Shown piece by piece: positions 54,121-63,900 of a DNA stretch of 64,000 nucleotides. Numbering within the stretch: position 1 is the first letter of the stretch; every line of letters begins with the position of its first letter. Origin of the DNA: Marinicella pacifica (GTDB lineage: Bacteria; Pseudomonadota; Gammaproteobacteria; Xanthomonadales; Marinicellaceae); contig NZ_BMEO01000004.1 in assembly GCF_014636635.1 (NCBI RefSeq), positions 1-64,000 of the forward strand, read 5' to 3'. Both the position numbers and the translations under genes were made by a program. The notes under the pieces are model-generated. The model was given only the letters and a program-made list of their open reading frames with translations, was not told the origin of the DNA and searched no databases.

Positions 54121-55016
54121 TTGTTTTTATTGTCTCTCCATCGTATGATTTGAAACGGCCGACCACTGACATTGCCACCCAGCCGGATGGTGCTGTCTAA
54201 TTCGGCCCATTGTTTATTGGGCAGTGTGGCTTTCACCACTATACTAAAGGTGGTGCTACCACTTCGCAAACTGCCGGTCTGACCTTCGATTAAAACCGGC
54301 AACGATTCACTCATATCAAAAATTTCATGGCGTTGATTGATATAATCTTCAGCTACTTGCGCATTGATACCGCCAAGTGCCATCAGCGCTTCTTTTGGCG
54401 CAAACGCCAGATTGAGATTCCCCCGGCCGGAATAAACCGTAATCGCTGGCTCAATCTTACGGTACAATTCATAACTCATGCCCATCACCTGTAAAATTTC
54501 AGGCACCGTATCAAAGGGCGCATCTTTGGCGCCATGGGTGTATCCGGCGCTAAAATAATCAGCATCTTCAGCACCTGCCAAACGGGTCTCTTCGTCCGGG
54601 TCACGCCAGTCTTGAATTTTGTCGCTTAAAGCCAGGGCCTCATCAAATTCAACCCCCACTGAGGCAAATAATCCGACCAGAAGTTCCTCATTGGCCAAAT
54701 TGAGGTCGATTTTACCAGACTCATCAGTGATTTGAACGTTGATTTTGGCTTCATCGAGGGTAAATTCATATGAACGGCCATCGGCAATCCAGCGGGTTTC
54801 AGGATCCGGATTGCGCAATTCAAACACCGCCCGGTTCAAGCCGGCTTCCGCCAGAAATTCAGCTTGTACCTGATTAAACAAAATTCTCGACTGAACACTC
54901 TCGGTGCGTGCAGATAATGCAAAACCACCGGCAATCACAGACATTAACAAGGCCACCCAAAGCACCAGCACCAGCGCGATACCTTTTTGTTGACTGTGGC
55001 GTGGCCCATAAAACAT
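54117..55016 (-). CDS. gspK: Type II secretion minor pseudopilin GspK
   Basis: 299 residues. The prepilin-like leader is KGIALVLVLWVALLMSVIAG (about 11-30). The large GspK domain has LNLANEELL and WRDPDEETRLAGAE with the expected helical insertion. GspK caps the tip of the pseudopilus with GspI and GspJ. The open frame runs 37 codons further upstream into gspJ; I chose 55016, three bases after the gspJ stop. Confidence 0.92.
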   Translation of the reverse strand: MFYGPRHSQQKGIALVLVLWVALLMSVIAGGFALSARTESVQSRILFNQVQAEFLAEAGLNRAVFELRNPDPETRWIADGRSYEFTLDEAKINVQITDESGKIDLNLANEELLVGLFASVGVEFDEALALSDKIQDWRDPDEETRLAGAEDADYFSAGYTHGAKDAPFDTVPEILQVMGMSYELYRKIEPAITVYSGRGNLNLAFAPKEALMALGGINAQVAEDYINQRHEIFDMSESLPVLIEGQTGSLRSGSTTFSIVVKATLPNKQWAELDSTIRLGGNVSGRPFQIIRWRDNKNK

Positions 55017-55018
55017 AA

Positions 55019-55714
55019 TTATTGAGACTCCCCTGACTGTAATCGTTGAAAACGATTTAATATCGAGGGTCTTCTGGCACTGTGTCGCCCGCCATCCATT
55101 TGCAGCGCTATCTGCAAATCCGGCCACGATTGTTTGGCGTTTTCATTCATCTTCAGGTTTAATCGCACCATCAAAGGCATGTCTGTGCCCTTCTCCAATT
55201 CACTCAGCCATTCCGTGGGTTCCCGGGCTTCATCCATGGCCACAAACTCAAAATATCCGTCATCTATATTTTCCAGTAAAACCATCGGCTCAGAGGTTTC
55301 AAAAGGGGAATGCTCATCCTCATCGTCATAATTGGACACCAGACCATGGCGGTATTCCAACACCATACCACCGCGGGCATTCACCAGTTTTAATTCCTGA
55401 ATATGGGGTCCGCCACTGCCAAGATAGCCGGGCATTGGTGAAACATAGGTGATTTGTTTGGGCTGACCGATAAATTTCACCATTTCACCCTCGTCCGTCA
55501 TTTCAATGGCCACCGGCATGGCCCGACTGACCTGGTGACGAATGATGTTTTGAATCACCCTGATTTCATTAATGGCGGTGATTTTGGCTTCACCTTTAGC
55601 AACCATGCGGCGACCTGAGTCAATCCCTGAAAAAATCATCGCCATAATCATGGCCAACAGGGTAAACACCACAATCACTTCCAATAAAGTGAAGCCGGTT
55701 TGTTTGTTATTCAT
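55019..55714 (-). CDS. gspJ: Type II secretion minor pseudopilin GspJ
   Basis: 231 residues. The prepilin cleavage site is at G-F in QTGFTLLEVIVVFTLLAMI (about 5-23). The C-terminal pseudopilin domain has VKFIGQPKQITYVSPMPGYLG, where GspJ proteins are typically similar. It overlaps gspI by four bases and forms the tip complex with GspI and GspK. Confidence 0.92.
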   Translation of the reverse strand: MNNKQTGFTLLEVIVVFTLLAMIMAMIFSGIDSGRRMVAKGEAKITAINEIRVIQNIIRHQVSRAMPVAIEMTDEGEMVKFIGQPKQITYVSPMPGYLGSGGPHIQELKLVNARGGMVLEYRHGLVSNYDDEDEHSPFETSEPMVLLENIDDGYFEFVAMDEAREPTEWLSELEKGTDMPLMVRLNLKMNENAKQSWPDLQIALQMDGGRHSARRPSILNRFQRLQSGESQ

Positions 55715-56136
55715 GGCTCTTCACCATAAGTCGCTGCCAGCGCCCGTAAGGTGGTGAATTCTGCGGTTCGCTCCTGAACATCACCATAATCCCAGCGAAT
55801 GGTTAAGGTCACGCGATACAATTCAATCGGCGCAAAGTCCATAACCGTATCGCCTTCGTAACTGATTTCGTAAGGTGTCATGCTGATATCCCATCGATGG
55901 CCGTTTTCAAACTCACCGGAAACACCACCGGCCTCAATTGGAATGGTGACACCCACTTCTGCCATTTTACTGGCAGCTTCCAAGGCGATTTCAGTGCGTT
56001 CTGAGGATTTGATGGTGTTGGCACTTGCGTTACTCAGGATTTCCAGCACCACCATAAAGGTCATCGCTAGTATGGTGAACGCGGCAATCACTTCTATCAG
56101 GGTAAAACCCTGTTGTTGATTACGCTTAGGCATCAT
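55711..56136 (-). CDS. gspI: Type II secretion minor pseudopilin GspI
   Basis: 141 residues. The cleavage motif is QQQGFTLIEVIAAFTILA (about 7-24), then the short GspI domain with the R-V-T-L-T-I-R-W-D strand. Two adjacent ATG codons at 56136 and 56133, and a GTG at 56145, are all possible; I use 56136. The start lies inside the end of gspH. Confidence 0.9.
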   Translation of the reverse strand: MMPKRNQQQGFTLIEVIAAFTILAMTFMVVLEILSNASANTIKSSERTEIALEAASKMAEVGVTIPIEAGGVSGEFENGHRWDISMTPYEISYEGDTVMDFAPIELYRVTLTIRWDYGDVQERTAEFTTLRALAATYGEEP

Positions 56137-56590
56137 CAATTTCACTGTCTTTAAATAATCTGATCTCTCCGGTCAACCAGGCCACGTTAATGCGCCAGAA
56201 ACGGTCTTCATAGATTAAGGTGATGCGACCACCGGTGGAGCTGCCGTCTGAAAAAAAACGAAAACCGGCTTGTTTTTCAGACGGCACTTCAGAAGCCGCG
56301 GCATACACTTTTATTTCCATACCTTCGGGTAAAGCCACGGCTTCTTCTTTACCCGGATAGCGGTAGGTTTTATTTTCTACGTCTATGGTCAGGCTTTGTT
56401 CTTCGTGTTTCACCACCGCCTGTGAGCGGGTCTGACGCAAGGCAGCCACCATGTCTTTTGAAGCGCCACGAATTTTCGCCGCCTGCAAGGAACCCGACAT
56501 ATTATAAGCCACCGCACCGGCAATCACGGCCAGCATGACCATCACCACCAATATCTCAATTAAAGTAAATCCGCGGTGCTTATGCGCCAT
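56126..56590 (-). CDS. gspH: Type II secretion minor pseudopilin GspH
   Basis: 154 residues. The leader MAHKHRGFTLIEILVVMVML has the G-F cleavage site, and the beta-sandwich domain ends with the FWRINVAWLTGEIRLF strand. The frame is open for 96 more codons upstream, but those codons are the dispersed repeat (56604-56792) and the end of gspG in another frame. The true start is at 56590, 14 bases after the repeat, with no good ribosome binding site. Confidence 0.9.
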   Translation of the reverse strand: MAHKHRGFTLIEILVVMVMLAVIAGAVAYNMSGSLQAAKIRGASKDMVAALRQTRSQAVVKHEEQSLTIDVENKTYRYPGKEEAVALPEGMEIKVYAAASEVPSEKQAGFRFFSDGSSTGGRITLIYEDRFWRINVAWLTGEIRLFKDSEIDDA

Positions 56591-56603
56591 ACAAAGTGGT
56601 AAC

Positions 56604-56792
56604 CTGGAGTGCTGCTGAGCAGCACGACCCGCCAAGCCGGTTGGTGAGCGAAGCGGCCGCTTCCGCTCCAAGCTCACGCGGCAGACCTCCATCCGTGGAG
56701 ACCAATCAGAGGCGAAGCGCGCGAAGTTATAAGAAGTGTTCGCCGTGGCCGCTTTCACTTTTGTCGGGGACAAAAGTGAATGAAGTCCCAAG
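56604..56792 (-). repeat. Dispersed structured intergenic repeat, copy 2 (short form)
   Basis: It fills the gspG-gspH gap within the secretion operon and matches 15083-15401 in inverse orientation, at roughly 80-85% identity in the shared blocks. One end is the hairpin GTGCTGCT-G-AGCAGCAC (56609-56625). The other is an 11-bp stem, TTCACTTTTGT / ACAAAAGTGAA. Between them lies a GC-rich palindromic core around AAGCGGCCGCTT. Relative to copy 1 it lacks two internal segments. It begins ten bases from one flanking coding sequence and 13 from the other. Confidence 0.88.
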
Positions 56793-56801
56793 AACACACC
56801 T

Positions 56802-57212
56802 TTACTGCCAGTTTCCAATGTCAGAGGCCAGTTTGTCACCGCCGGGCGCTTTGTCACTACCGTAAGAATAAATATCAAAACTCTGGCCGTGCTGGCTGCG
56901 GGCGGAGAACTGGTAGGATTCTCCCCAGGGGTCGGTCAATTCTTTTTCTTTCACATACGGCCCCATCCACATGGAATCACCGCTGTCATTGACCAACTGC
57001 TCTAAATTATTGGGTAAATTACCGGTATCCAGATAAAATTCCTGAACCGCTGCCGTCAGTTTTTGTACTTCTAACTGGGCTTGTTTATATTTGGCTTTAT
57101 CCTGACCACCGGTGACATTGCGTACCACCAAACCGAAAATGACGGCCAAAATGGTCATCACCACCAGAACTTCAATCAAACTAAAACCGTGTTGTCTTCT
57201 CTTATTGTTCAT
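56802..57212 (-). CDS. gspG: Type II secretion major pseudopilin GspG
   Basis: 136 residues. The cleavage motif is HGFSLIEVLVVMTILAVIFG (about 8-27). The pseudopilin domain has YLDTGNLPNNLEQLV, GPYVKEKELTDPWG and a calcium-loop-like end with YSYGSDKAPGG. It is the main pseudopilus subunit. An ATG two codons upstream (57218) is also in frame; GAG lies eight bases before 57212. The next gene in the operon is reached only through the repeat. Confidence 0.93.
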   Translation of the reverse strand: MNNKRRQHGFSLIEVLVVMTILAVIFGLVVRNVTGGQDKAKYKQAQLEVQKLTAAVQEFYLDTGNLPNNLEQLVNDSGDSMWMGPYVKEKELTDPWGESYQFSARSQHGQSFDIYSYGSDKAPGGDKLASDIGNWQ

Positions 57213-57226
57213 AATCATTTCTCACA

Positions 57227-58438
57227 TTATCCTACTAATTCACTCATGTTCATCATGGGCATCAAAATGGCAAACACAATGGTAAAAATTAAGCCGGCCA
57301 GTATCAATACCAGAACCGGCACCAATACAGACAGCATACGGTCAATGGTGTTTTTGACCTCACCATCATAGGTGTCCGAAGTGCGCACCAACATCTCATC
57401 TAAATGGCCGGTTTCCTCGCCCACACTCAATAACTGCTGCGCCAGCTTTGGAAACGCCTCTTCTTTAGCCAGCGCATCGGCCAGCGGCGAACCGTGTTTC
57501 ACTTTTTCCGTGGCATTGGCAATGGCTTTGGCAATCACCGTGTTGCCCACCACTTTTCTGGCCACCTGCAATCCTGAAAGTAAGGGCACGCCGCTGTCTG
57601 CCAGAGTGCCCAGGGTGCGGGTAAATTTGGCGGTTTCAACCCGTGTGATTAATTCACCGAACAAAGGCAGTCTAAGCATCCGCTGATCCCAGGCGTAACG
57701 GAAATCAGGTTCTTTGAGTTTTTGTCGCAACAACACCACCGCAATCACCAAAACCAGTACAATCAACCACCAAAAACTCTGCACCACCGCGGCACCGGCG
57801 AACACAAAGCGTGTAATTAGCGGTAACTCAATATTGGCATCGGCAAACAACGGTTCAAATTTCGGCACCACTTTGGCCAGCAATATAAACAAGGAGCCCA
57901 CCGACAAAACCAGCAAAATGGCCGGATATATCATCGCCGAAATCACTGAATCACGTAATTCTTTGGCACTTTGCAAATAGGTGTTAAGCCGTTGCAGGGA
58001 CACCTCTAACGTGCCACCCATTTCACCGGCGCGCACCATATTGGTGTACATGTTCGAAAAAACGCCGTGCTGATCTTCCAGCGCATCAGACAAGGAGCCG
58101 CCACCGCGCACTTTATCACGCACCTGTTCAATCATCGGTCGCAAACGCTCATCATCGTTGAGATCAATCATCACCGACAAAGAACGATCCAGGGGCATGC
58201 CGGACGATAACAAGGTGGCCAGTTGTTCGGTGAAATGCGCCACTTGTTTGTTATTGATTTTACTGCGTCTTGCCAGTAAATTCTCCAGAGAAAAACCCGG
58301 TTTTAATTCTTTGGCAGAAATCGGCATGTTACCGGCTTCCTGAATTTTGGCAATCACTTCAGCCTTGGTCAGGGCTTCAATCTGACCTTCTAACGGTTCA
58401 CCTGAGGGGGTGATGGCTTTGTAAATAAACTGAGCCAT
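57227..58438 (-). CDS. gspF: Type II secretion inner-membrane platform protein GspF
   Basis: 403 residues. Two GspF cytoplasmic helical domains (about 65-190 and 270-390) carry the repeated L-x-x-G-x-(P/S)-L pattern (LLSSGMPLDRSLSVM, LADSGVPLLSGLQVA). Three membrane helices lie at about 168-188, 220-240 and 375-397. It forms the platform for pseudopilus assembly. It shares one base with the gspE stop. Confidence 0.95.
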   Translation of the reverse strand: MAQFIYKAITPSGEPLEGQIEALTKAEVIAKIQEAGNMPISAKELKPGFSLENLLARRSKINNKQVAHFTEQLATLLSSGMPLDRSLSVMIDLNDDERLRPMIEQVRDKVRGGGSLSDALEDQHGVFSNMYTNMVRAGEMGGTLEVSLQRLNTYLQSAKELRDSVISAMIYPAILLVLSVGSLFILLAKVVPKFEPLFADANIELPLITRFVFAGAAVVQSFWWLIVLVLVIAVVLLRQKLKEPDFRYAWDQRMLRLPLFGELITRVETAKFTRTLGTLADSGVPLLSGLQVARKVVGNTVIAKAIANATEKVKHGSPLADALAKEEAFPKLAQQLLSVGEETGHLDEMLVRTSDTYDGEVKNTIDRMLSVLVPVLVLILAGLIFTIVFAILMPMMNMSELVG

Positions 58439-60180
58439 TATGCGTGTGACACCCGAATCACTTCTTCAAAACTGGTGTCGCCATCCAGACATTTGAGCAA
58501 ACCGTCTTCATACATGGTTAACATGCCTTCCTGTTGTGCCTGACGTTGCAGTTCACCGGCGGTGGCGCCTTTCATCACCATTCTCTTCAGCTCTTCGGTC
58601 ATGGTTAAACATTCTAAAATCGACATCCTTCCGGCATATCCGGTGGGGTTTTCTTTAGAAGGTTGCGCCCGATAAAAATAGTACGCATCCTGTTCTTTCA
58701 GTTGTTTTAAGTTAAGCTCCTGCATCATTTCAGGCATCACCTGATAACGCTCCATACTGGATTGATCCAGCCGCCGCACCAGACGTTGCGCCAGCAAACC
58801 ATTGACGGTTGAAGTCAGTAAGTAATCTTCAACCCCCATGTCTATCATCCGGGTAATGCCGCCGGCGGCTGAGTTGGTGTGAATGGTTGACAACACCAGG
58901 TGACCGGTGAGGGCCGACTGAATGGCAATTTTCGCGGTTTCAAGATCCCGCATCTCGCCTATCATAATTATGTCCGGATCCTGTCGTACAATCGCCCGCA
59001 AAGCCGTCGAAAAGTCCAGACCAATCGATGATTTGGCCTGAATTTGATTAATACCGGTCAATTGATACTCCACCGGATCTTCCACCGTTATGATTTTACG
59101 GTCTTCGGTGTTGAGTCGTTGCAAGGCGGTGTACAAGGTGGTGGTTTTACCGCTGCCGGTCGGTCCTGTGACCAGTAAAATGCCGTGTGGCATTTCAAGC
59201 ACTTTTAAAAATGGTTTTAAGGTGTAATCACGAAAACCCAGCTGGTTGAAATCAAACACAATACTTTCGCGGTCTAAAATACGCATCACCACCGATTCAC
59301 CATACGAGGTTGGAACCGTCGACACCCGCAAATCAAGCTCTTTACCTTGAACCCGCAGCATAATACGCCCATCCTGGGGCAAGCGACGCTCTGCGATATT
59401 CAATTTCGCCATAATTTTAATGCGCGAAATGACCGCTGCGGTGGAGCGGGCCGGCGGCGATTCAACCTCATGCAGCACACCGTCCAGGCGGTAGCGCACT
59501 TTTAAGCGGTTTTCAAAAGGTTCGATGTGGATATCCGAGGCCCGAGACTCCACCGCACGTTGCATGATCATGTTCACCAGCCGAATCACCGGCGCTTCTG
59601 AAGCCAGGTCTTTTAAGTGCTCGACATCTTCTTCTTCACCACTGTCTTCGCCCAGACCTTCGACAATCTGGCCCATGGCCGATTTGCCACCACCGTACAG
59701 TTTTTCAATGGTGTTTTCGACCTCAGAAGGCATGCCGATTTTGATCTCGATGTCTTTATCCACCACCATCTGGATCGATTTCAGCAAATAATCCAGATAA
59801 GGATACACCATCACCACGGTAATCGATTTATCGTCTTCGGCAATCGGCACAAACTGTGATTCGCGCATAAAACGAATGGGAAATTCTGCATTCACATTGG
59901 TACTGTCGGGGATGTCGTCTTCTTTAATCAGTGGCAAATCCAGCAACTCATGTAAACTCAAAGCCACATCGCGCTCAGAAGCCAGGCCCAATCGGACTAA
60001 AAGCGGGACCAGTGAAACACTGAAGCTTTCTTTGTTTAAACGAATACCCCGTTGCAAATCTTCTTCCTTAAGGCGTCCTTTTTCCACCAGATAATCACTC
60101 AGGCGCGTCTCAAAATCCGGCTCCGGCAACTGGGTTTCAGTGTGTTCTTTTGTTAATACATTTTCTGACATATTGACCAT
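58438..60180 (-). CDS. gspE: Type II secretion ATPase GspE, lacking the tetracysteine zinc motif
   Basis: 580 residues. The N1 domain (about 20-160) binds GspL. The ATPase core has Walker A GPTGSGKTTTLY (about 340-351), Asp box and Walker B (RQDPDIIMIGEMRD, about 405-418) and His box (LVLSTIHTNSAAGGI). Where other GspE proteins have two CxxC pairs in the CM subdomain (between LAQRLVRRL and GYAGRMSILE, about 470-530), this one has no cysteine. It heads the operon. The first ATG (60180) has GGA seven bases upstream. Confidence 0.94.
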   Translation of the reverse strand: MVNMSENVLTKEHTETQLPEPDFETRLSDYLVEKGRLKEEDLQRGIRLNKESFSVSLVPLLVRLGLASERDVALSLHELLDLPLIKEDDIPDSTNVNAEFPIRFMRESQFVPIAEDDKSITVVMVYPYLDYLLKSIQMVVDKDIEIKIGMPSEVENTIEKLYGGGKSAMGQIVEGLGEDSGEEEDVEHLKDLASEAPVIRLVNMIMQRAVESRASDIHIEPFENRLKVRYRLDGVLHEVESPPARSTAAVISRIKIMAKLNIAERRLPQDGRIMLRVQGKELDLRVSTVPTSYGESVVMRILDRESIVFDFNQLGFRDYTLKPFLKVLEMPHGILLVTGPTGSGKTTTLYTALQRLNTEDRKIITVEDPVEYQLTGINQIQAKSSIGLDFSTALRAIVRQDPDIIMIGEMRDLETAKIAIQSALTGHLVLSTIHTNSAAGGITRMIDMGVEDYLLTSTVNGLLAQRLVRRLDQSSMERYQVMPEMMQELNLKQLKEQDAYYFYRAQPSKENPTGYAGRMSILECLTMTEELKRMVMKGATAGELQRQAQQEGMLTMYEDGLLKCLDGDTSFEEVIRVSHA

Positions 60181-60271
60181 TTATTTTTCCGCGGTGAGGC
60201 ATTTGGCCTCTGCGGTGTGTTAAGACAGCAGTTAAAGTGCAAAGTTCGGCCGGCTGATAACAGCGTAAGGC

Positions 60272-60895
60272 TTAATCATCGTTTTGTGCCGATATATTCT
60301 CAGTTTGACGCCATCCTATTAAAGTTTCAATGAATTTATGATTCAGTATTATCCACAATACGATCGGCACCACCGGTGTCAAAATCAAATAGTTCATCTG
60401 ATACATGGCAGCCACCAGGTTATGGCTGATACCGGTGGCGTTTATCGCCTCAAAAGCATCTCCGCCTGAAAACAGCAATGACTTACAGGTTTCCCAGAAA
60501 ACACCGTTGGTTTGAACCAGACACACCACCCCATACGCCATGAAGATTTGTGTAATTTTTTTTGCATGACTCAATACCGGCACTGAAATGGTCAAACCCG
60601 AAAACACCGCCAATCCATAACCGTAAATCATCGGATTAACCGTCACATCCAAAACCGCCAATTTACCGGCCTGACCGCTAAATTGCTGTTGTGGAAAAAT
60701 CAATGTTTCCACATTCAGTAAATATCGGTTCTGATTGATACCGTTAAATAAATCTGGTTGCCAGGAAGTCAAAATCCATTCAGCCAGATAATGCACCGGT
60801 AAAACCAGCAAAGTGGCGGCTGTAAACCAGATAAAGAAGCACAATGGCAGATAGAGCACTGAGCTGACCAGTAATTCTTTGATGGGTGATTTCAT
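60272..60895 (-). CDS. Membrane protein, possibly exosortase-H-associated
   Basis: 207 residues. Membrane segments lie at about 12-37, 88-105, 112-130 and 160-187. The start LPLCFFIWFTAATLLVLPVHYLAEWIL and a following periplasmic stretch (about 50-85) resemble the membrane proteins encoded next to exosortase H. The IPTL-CTERM-like protein at 15452-16345 would be a client of such a system. No exosortase gene is in the window. The family call is from memory and uncertain. It lies six bases after purL, so it is probably co-transcribed with it. Confidence 0.5.
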   Translation of the reverse strand: MKSPIKELLVSSVLYLPLCFFIWFTAATLLVLPVHYLAEWILTSWQPDLFNGINQNRYLLNVETLIFPQQQFSGQAGKLAVLDVTVNPMIYGYGLAVFSGLTISVPVLSHAKKITQIFMAYGVVCLVQTNGVFWETCKSLLFSGGDAFEAINATGISHNLVAAMYQMNYLILTPVVPIVLWIILNHKFIETLIGWRQTENISAQNDD

Positions 60896-60901
60896 GGTAT
60901 T

Positions 60902-63900
60902 TTAATTAACAAATATACGGGCATTATAAAACATCCGCTGCCAGGGAGACGAATCCTGCCACTGGGGCGGTGCCCAGGACATTTGCACACCTCTGAAAAC
61001 CCGTTCAGGATGTGGCATCATCGCTAAAATACGGCCATCAGCATTGCTGACAGCGGCCACGGCCGATTGCGAGCCATTGGGATTAAAAGGATAATCCAGC
61101 GTAATTTGTCCATGGTTATTAACATAATGTGCAGCGACTAAATCTTCGTTCACCGCTCCATTAAAATCAGCGCGGCCTTCACCATGGGCAATGGCCACCG
61201 GAATCACCGCACCGGCCATACCCCGAAAAAATAAATTATCGGTTTTGGCAATTTTCAAAGAGGAGAAACGGGCTTCAAACTGTCCACTGTGGTTGGCCAC
61301 AAAATCAGGCCAATTATCACTGCCGGGAATAATCTCCCGCAGCGCCGAAAACATTTGGCAGCCATTGCACACACCTAAAGCAAATCGCCCGGAGTCCGCA
61401 AAAAACGAACTGAATTGATTCCGCAATGAGTCATTAAAAAGAATGCTCTTGGCCCAGCCCTGCCCAGCACCCAGGACATCGCCGTAAGAAAAACCGCCGC
61501 AAGCCACCATTCCCTGATAATCTTTCAATTGCTTGCTGTTGTTGGCCAGTAAGGTCATCGGCACATCATCACAGTCAAAGCCGGCCCGCATAAAGGCTGC
61601 TGCCATTTCATTTTGACCGTTAATGCCTTGTTCGCGCAAAATAGCCACCCGTGGTCGGGTTGTGTTGACATATGGTGCCATCATTTTTTCACTGAAATCA
61701 AAATCCACCTGCGGCGATAAACCGGGGTTATCGGCTTTGATTAAATTAAATTCCAAAGCACAATCATCCGGATGATCCCGACGTTGAGCCATTTCGTAAC
61801 TGGTGCGACTCCACAATTGCTGCAATACTGTGCGCGATTCAATGAATTCGCCGTCTCTGTGTTTTATCAACAGCTCATCACGGTTATTTGGATGCCCTAA
61901 ATGAACCACACATGGCATTAGTTGATGGGATTCTAATAAGGAGTTCACGGCTTCCCCGGCATCGCGCTTGACTTCGACCACCAGACCCGGTTCTTCATTA
62001 AAAAGTGTGGCCATCACGTCACCATGAATACTTATATCAACACCACAATGACCGGCAAAGCACATTTCAGCCAGGGTGGTCAACAAACCGCCGTCTGAGC
62101 GGTCATGACAAGCTGACAGCAGACCCTGCTCAATGGCATCGGCCATAAAAGCAAACAGCCGGGTTAAATATTTCGGCTCATCTAAATCCGGGCTTTCATC
62201 ACCCAGTTGACTGTGCACCTGACAAAACACCGACGCGCCCAGGCGCTGTTGGCCTTTGGCCAAATCAATCAACAATAAATCCGCCTGTGGATCACCACTC
62301 AGTTGTGGGGTTAAATGTCTGCGAACATCGACCAAAGGGGCAAAAGCAGAAACCACCAGAGACATAGGCGAGGTCACGGCACATTCATCTCCACTGGCAT
62401 TGCGCCAACTTGTGTGCATCGACATCGAATCTTTACCCACCGGTATGCCAATATCCAGACTCGGACACAATTCCATACCCACTGCTTGAACTGCTTCATA
62501 CAAGGCCTGGTATTCACCGGGCTCTCCACTGGCGGCCATCCAGTTGGCTGACAATTTAACCACACTCAAATCTTTTAAACCGGTTCCGGCCAGATTCGTC
62601 AGGGCTTCAGTTACCGCCATGCGGGCCGAGGCCGCAGGATTTAGCAAAGCCAACGGGGTGCGCTCACCCACGGACATGGCCTCACCGGCAAAACCATCAT
62701 AGTCGCGCAGTGTAATGCCGCAATCCGCCACCGGCACCTGCCAGGGCCCCACCATCTGATCTCGATGCACGAGGCCGCTAACGGTGCGGTCACCAATGGT
62801 AATCAGGTATTGTTTGCTGGCCACGGTGGGAAAGGATAAGACCTGTTCAATGACCTCACGCAAGGTTTTATTCTGTACCATTAGGGGTTGATTTTTTCGG
62901 ACTTCGGTTTGAATGTTAATTTCGGTTTTTGGCGTATTACCGAACAAAAGACGCATGGGTATATTGACCGCATCTTTGTGCAGTAATTCATCACGCACGC
63001 GCAAGGTTTGCGCTTTTGTTGCCTGTCCCATAATGGCAACCGGACAACGTTCCTGCTGACAAAGCAATTCAAAATCAACCAGCCGTTCTGGCTTAATGGA
63101 CAACACATAACGTTCCTGTGATTCATTGCACCAGATTTCCATCGGTGACATCGACACATGATCGATTTGCAAGCGACGCAATTCAATGTCCCCACCCAGA
63201 CCGGCATCTTCTAAAATTTCCGGTATGGCGTTGGATAATCCGCCGGCACCGACATCATGTATAGATCGGATGGGGCTGTCTTCACCCCGGTACCAACAGC
63301 GATTAATCACTTCCTGGCAACGGCGTTGCATCTCCGGATTGCCCCGTTGCACCGACGCAAAATCCAGTTCTTCCTGACCGTCGGCGCTGCTCACTGAACT
63401 GGCAGCACCGCCACCGAGTCCTATGAGCATGGCCGGACCGCCCAAAACAATGATGTAATCACCGGGGCGGGTATCCTGTTTACGGGTGTGAATGTCATTG
63501 ATGGCGCCCATTCCGCCGGCTAACATAATCGGCTTATGGTAGCCGCGCCAACGACCGTCAGCCGGGTCTTTGATTTCGAAGTTACGAAAATAGCCCACAA
63601 TATTAGGTCGGCCGAATTCATTGTTAAAGGCTGCCGCTCCGATTGGTCCTTTTTGCATGATTTCAAAAGCCGATGCCATGCGTTTTGGCTGGCCGGCCAA
63701 CTGTTGTTCCCAGGGCTGTTGAAATCCCGGAATATTCAAATGACTCACTGAAAACCCACACAAGCCGGCCTTGGTCATGGCACCCTGGCCGGTGGCTGCT
63801 TCATCCCTGATTTCTCCTCCAGATCCGGTGGCGGCGCCCGCAAACGGTTCTATCGCGGTGGGGTGGTTGTGGGTTTCAACCTTAATTAGTACATTCATCA

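Noticed and set aside
56591-56878. 96-codon N-terminal extension of gspH
   Set aside because: It consists of repeat copy 2 and antiparallel use of the gspG end; the prepilin leader starts at 56590.
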